Under the pieces are notes generated by a model that was given only the letters and a program-made list of their open reading frames with translations, searched no databases and had not been told where the DNA came from. Shown one piece after another: positions 61,251 to 64,000 of a stretch of 64,000 nt of DNA; the stretch's first letter is position 1; the number at the start of each line of letters is the position of its first letter. A program made the position numbers and the translations under genes. The stretch is taken from contig NZ_JAGGPQ010000007.1 of the NCBI RefSeq assembly GCF_018613675.1, positions 62,001 to 126,000 of the forward strand. The letters are read 5' to 3'. Source of the DNA: Arthrobacter sp. ISL-85. GTDB lineage: Bacteria; Actinomycetota; Actinomycetes; Actinomycetales; Micrococcaceae.

Positions 61251-61360
61251 GGACTTGTCGTGCTGCTTCGGTCCCGTGTGGCATGCGCGCGTCACAAATG
61301 CCGTGCCCATTAGGATGGCTCGAGAGTGGAGCCGGACTGCCGGCCATGAAAGGTTCGTAG

Positions 61361-61936
61361 ATGAAGGCACTGCCAGTTGAGCCGAGCAATGTCCCTGTTG
61401 CCATCGGGTCCAGGATCCGGGCCGCCCGGCAGTCCCAGCGGCTCACCATCGAGCAGGTGGCGGACGCCACCGGGCTGACCAAAGGGTTCCTGAGCCGGGT
61501 GGAGCGGGATCTGACCTCGCCGTCGGTCGCGTCCCTGGTGACACTCTGCCAGGTGCTCTCCATCTCCATCGGCGACCTTTTCGTGGCGCCGGAAACCCAC
61601 CTGACGAAAAGGAACGACGGTCCGCGGATTTCACTCGGCGGCGAGGGCATCGTGGAGCGGCTTTTGACAGCCCGCTCGGAACGCCGGGTCCAGATCATCC
61701 AGGCAGTGATCGAGCCGCACGGCCGGGGTGAATCCGAGCTCTATGCGGTGGACTGCGACGTGGACGTCCTGCACGTGGTCAAGGGGTCCATCAAACTGAT
61801 CCTCACCAACGAGGAATACCACCTCGATACGGGCGACACGGTGACTTTCCCGGGCCGGGAACCCCACACCTGGGTCAATCCCACGGACAAGCCGGTTGAG
61901 GTGCTCTGGGTTCTGGTGCCCGCCGCGAGCCGCTGA
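61361..61936 (+). CDS. XRE-family regulator with cupin domain
   Basis: 191 residues: HTH at about 12-66 (IGSRIRAARQSQRLTIEQVADATGLTKGFLSRVERD) and a cupin_2 domain at about 115-188 (HVVKGSIKLILTNEEYHLDTGDTVTFPGREPHTWVNP). The architecture matches PuuR-like regulators of putrescine and amino-acid catabolism. It is divergent from the symporter and lies upstream of the agmatinase, its probable targets. Confidence 0.87.
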   Translation: MKALPVEPSNVPVAIGSRIRAARQSQRLTIEQVADATGLTKGFLSRVERDLTSPSVASLVTLCQVLSISIGDLFVAPETHLTKRNDGPRISLGGEGIVERLLTARSERRVQIIQAVIEPHGRGESELYAVDCDVDVLHVVKGSIKLILTNEEYHLDTGDTVTFPGREPHTWVNPTDKPVEVLWVLVPAASR

Positions 61937-61947
61937 CCCCTCTCTGC

Positions 61948-62056
61948 TGCGCATCCCTGCCCAGTTACCTCTGGTGGTCCTTATGGGAGCCGCCGGTTTG
62001 CGCGGGATGCACGTCCGCGGAGCGCTCTGGTATGGGTGTAACTGGGCTGGAGTGCA
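61948..62056. repeat. Hairpin element A (related to element B)
   Basis: Left arm 61948-61968 (TGCGCATCCC + TGCCCAGTTAC) and right arm 62038-62056, whose complement reads TGCACTCC + AGCCCAGTTAC. The element ends 3 bases before the DUF559 stop codon. Its arms match those of element B on the other side of the gene. Confidence 0.75.
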
Positions 62057-62059
62057 CGC

Positions 62060-62893
62060 TTACCGGCCCAGGTTCCGCCGGTCGCCCGCCAGTACGGTCC
62101 TGATCTCCCTTACGACCGAACTGGGGTCAAACCAGATGTGCTCCGGCATGTAGCGAAGGACGGCGTATCCGCCGGTTGCCGCGGCGTTGTTGCGCTCCCG
62201 GTCGCGGAGCATGTCGGCGCGCTTGGAGTGGAATGCAAAACCGTCAATCTCCACGATCAAAAAGCCACTCAGCAGGAAGTCCACGCGGCCGATTCCCGGC
62301 AGGAAGACTTGGGTGTCGTAGGCGATTCCGTTGGCGCGGAACAGGTGCTGCGCATCAACCTCCACGATGGATTCTGCACGCACGTCAAGTTCCCGCAGGA
62401 CGCGGAGTGCGGAGCCGGAGCGGTCTGCCTGAAGCTGGGAGGCCAGCAGTTCGCGTGGCACACCGTGAAGCCTGATCGCCGAGGTTGCCAAAGCGGTGGA
62501 TGCCGGCGGTGGCAGGCAGCCCAGGGCATGAAGTGCCACGTCTTCCACGGCGGCCACGGGCAGGGACGGATGACCGGGGAACCTCACGGTGCGGTGCCGG
62601 ATAAAGCCGCTGCCGTGGCCGTGGCCGCAGGCCAGGTGCGGCTGCGGGGGAGGTTTGCGAAGCCAGAGCCCGTAGTGGCCGGCGGCGCTGGCGCAGGTCA
62701 GTCGGCCGTTGCTCAGGACTGCGGCGAGGAGCCCCTTGTCGCATTCCGGCAGGACGAAGATGCCGCGTCGGGGTTGGCTGGTCCCCAGCCCGGTGAGCCG
62801 TAAGAGTTCCCGTCGCGGGAACCCTGCGTCCAGGAGTTGGGCGGAGCGGGCCACGCCGCCGCACTTGTGCAGGTAATCGAGGATGTCCACCAC
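62060..62893 (-). CDS. AbiEi-like/DUF559 endonuclease-domain protein
   Basis: 277 residues. The N-terminal part (about 1-80; DILDYLHKCGGVARSAQLLDAG, then RGIFVLPECD) resembles the winged-helix AbiEi-type antitoxin domain. The C-terminal part is DUF559, a Vsr-like PD-(D/E)xK nuclease fold: RVDFLLSGFLIVEIDGFAFH with Asp and E-x-D, then RDRERNN and VLRYMPEHIW. Both domains together form a common actinobacterial family of unknown role. The start is uncertain: GTG 62893 (or 62890) gives the family length but has no clear ribosome-binding site. The gene lies between two related hairpin elements. Confidence 0.72.
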   Translation of the reverse strand: MVDILDYLHKCGGVARSAQLLDAGFPRRELLRLTGLGTSQPRRGIFVLPECDKGLLAAVLSNGRLTCASAAGHYGLWLRKPPPQPHLACGHGHGSGFIRHRTVRFPGHPSLPVAAVEDVALHALGCLPPPASTALATSAIRLHGVPRELLASQLQADRSGSALRVLRELDVRAESIVEVDAQHLFRANGIAYDTQVFLPGIGRVDFLLSGFLIVEIDGFAFHSKRADMLRDRERNNAAATGGYAVLRYMPEHIWFDPSSVVREIRTVLAGDRRNLGR

Positions 62894-62967
62894 GTCATTG
62901 GAGGCCGCGTAGGGCAACGTCTGGAACAGGATGCCGGCCCTATGTGCATAACCCGGCGGCCGCTCTT

Positions 62968-63085
62968 GTGCGTTCCTGCCCAGTTGCTCCAAGGCGCTCA
63001 CCGAGGGCTGAGGCGAAATGCTGGAACCCCCGCGAGGTAGTCGGCACACCTCCGGGCCGGGGCGAGTAAGTGGGCGGGAACGCAC
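62968..63085. repeat. Hairpin element B (related to element A)
   Basis: Left arm 62968-62989 (GTGCGTTCC + TGCCCAGTTGCTC) and right arm 63064-63085, whose complement is GTGCGTTCC + CGCCCACTTACTC: 19 of 22 positions pair. It lies 75 bases upstream of the DUF559 start and before the agmatinase promoter. Confidence 0.78.
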
Positions 63086-63132
63086 GGGCAGCGCATCGGT
63101 AAACAACTGATGCTCAGCAGGAAACAGCGGTG

Positions 63133-63138
63133 TATGAT
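63133..63138 (+). promoter_or_regulatory. -10 element of the agmatinase gene
   Basis: TATGAT at 63133-63138, 45 bases before the start codon. No strong -35 is seen, which suggests an activator or weak basal expression. Confidence 0.4.
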
Positions 63139-63182
63139 GGCAGTCACACCAGTCCCTCAACTCCTCGAAGGAGAGGCCTCCA

Positions 63183-64000
63183 TTGGAAGAGCTGCGCATT
63201 GAAGCCAACGGCAACCTTGGCCCCATCGATTCATCCCGGATTCCCCGCTACGCCGGAGCCGCCACGTATGCACGCCTTCCGCGGCTGGACCAAGTCGATA
63301 AAGCTGATGTCACAGTGGTGGGCGTACCTTTCGATTCGGGTGTTTCCTACCGCCCGGGTGCCCGCTTCGGCGCCAACCACGTCCGCGAGGCCAGCCGGCT
63401 GCTGCGCCCCTACAACCCCGCTTGGGATGTCAGCCCGTTCGAGAACATCCAGGTGGCCGACGCCGGAGACATGGCGGTCAACCCGTTCAACATCAACGAT
63501 GCCATCGAGACCATCCAGCAGAACGCGCTGGACCTCACGGCTGCCGGGAGCAAGTTGCTGACGCTCGGCGGCGACCACACCATCGCCCTGCCGCTGCTTC
63601 GCGCCGCCGCCGAGCGCGCGGGCGGGCCCATCGCCATGCTGCACTTCGATGCCCACCTGGACACCTGGGATACCTACTTCGGTGCCGAATACACCCACGG
63701 CACGCCCTTCCGCCGCGCAGTGGAGGAGGGCATCCTGGACACCGACGCCATCAGCCACATCGGCACCCGCGGCCCCTTGTATGGCAAGAAGGACCTCGAC
63801 GACGACCACCGCTTTGGGTTCGGCATCGTCACCTCCGCGGACGTCTACTACCAGGGCGTCCTGGAAACCGTGGCCAAGGTCCGCGACCGCATCGGCAACC
63901 GTCCGCTGTACATCTCGGTGGACATCGACGTCCTGGATCCGGCCCACGCGCCCGGCACGGGAACCCCCGAAGCCGGCGGCATCACCAGCCGCGAACTCCT
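63183..64000 (+). CDS. speB: Agmatinase/ureohydrolase (incomplete at the window edge)
   Basis: The first 272 residues are in the window. Ureohydrolase manganese motifs are present: [22 protein letters not shown] and [20 protein letters not shown]. Agmatinase makes putrescine and urea from agmatine; guanidinobutyrase and related enzymes share this pattern, so the substrate is not certain. The TTG start at 63183 has AAGGAGAGG ten bases upstream. Context (XRE-cupin regulator, symporter) suggests use of agmatine or a guanidino acid as nitrogen source. Confidence 0.88.
   Translation, partial: MEELRIEANGNLGPIDSSRIPRYAGAATYARLPRLDQVDKADVTVVGVPFDSGVSYRPGARFGANHVREASRLLRPYNPAWDVSPFENIQVADAGDMAVNPFNINDAIETIQQNALDLTAAGSKLLTLGGDHTIALPLLRAAAERAGGPIAMLHFDAHLDTWDTYFGAEYTHGTPFRRAVEEGILDTDAISHIGTRGPLYGKKDLDDDHRFGFGIVTSADVYYQGVLETVAKVRDRIGNRPLYISVDIDVLDPAHAPGTGTPEAGGITSREL

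Noticed and set aside
1-64000. CRISPR arrays, insertion sequences, prophage or integrative elements
   Set aside because: No regularly spaced direct repeats, transposase, integrase or phage structural gene was seen; the tRNA-Arg gene has no adjacent integrase or second copy of its 3' end that I could find.

Overview
The window is high-GC actinobacterial DNA. Gene content, GTG/TTG starts and many ATGA/GTGA overlaps point to a soil Micrococcaceae member (Arthrobacter/Pseudarthrobacter type). It reads as an ordinary chromosomal segment: no rRNA, CRISPR array, phage or insertion sequence was seen. About 58 protein genes and one tRNA are annotated; the first and last genes run off the window.

Layout. 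(1) 1-3.4 kb: the tail of an unidentified gene, then three exported cell-wall hydrolases (M23, then two NlpC/P60-like); the first two each sit behind a c-di-AMP (ydaO/yuaA) riboswitch. (2) 3.5-7.5 kb: an HNH nuclease and a molybdenum-cofactor group (mobA, DUF6457, moeA, fdhD). (3) 7.6-24.9 kb: a GH38 alpha-mannosidase, an HTH/membrane-protein pair, an ABC-F gene with a structured leader followed by an ABC exporter, NUDIX and DUF6314 genes next to tRNA-Arg(CCT), membrane proteins, an inositol-monophosphatase-like protein, pcrA, a TetR-controlled pair of redox genes and a lipoprotein. (4) 25.1-27.3 kb: sucCD with a strong terminator.

(5) 27.4-38.8 kb: a carbohydrate island whose core set (DhaK-DhaL kinase, RpiB-like isomerase, TIM-like isomerase, two polyol-type SDRs, two MFS permeases, two GntR regulators) matches tetritol/tetrulose (threitol/erythritol) catabolism towards erythrose 4-phosphate. 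A sugar-phosphate isomerase/epimerase and a 3-hydroxyacyl-CoA-dehydrogenase-like enzyme in the same run have no place in the known route. (6) 38.8-40.2 kb: an ArsR/SRPBCC pair and a tautomerase.

(7) 40.3-56.6 kb: a complete myo-inositol regulon: iolC, a Cgl0159-type aldolase, iolD, iolA, iolE, iolG, iolH and iolT forward; iolB with GntR and LacI regulators in reverse; a second inositol-type permease. A MarR/MFS efflux pair lies inside it. A shared operator core (TGTWCTGACAT) precedes the tautomerase, iolC and the second permease, which places the tautomerase in the regulon. (8) 56.7-64 kb: a LOG-family protein, a ferritin-like/VIT1 membrane protein, a small acidic protein, a sodium:solute symporter, an XRE-cupin regulator, an AbiEi-like/DUF559 endonuclease gene bracketed by two related hairpin elements, and the start of an agmatinase gene.

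The least explained signals are the paired hairpin elements around the DUF559 gene, the two extra enzymes of the tetritol island, and the leader of the ABC-F gene.
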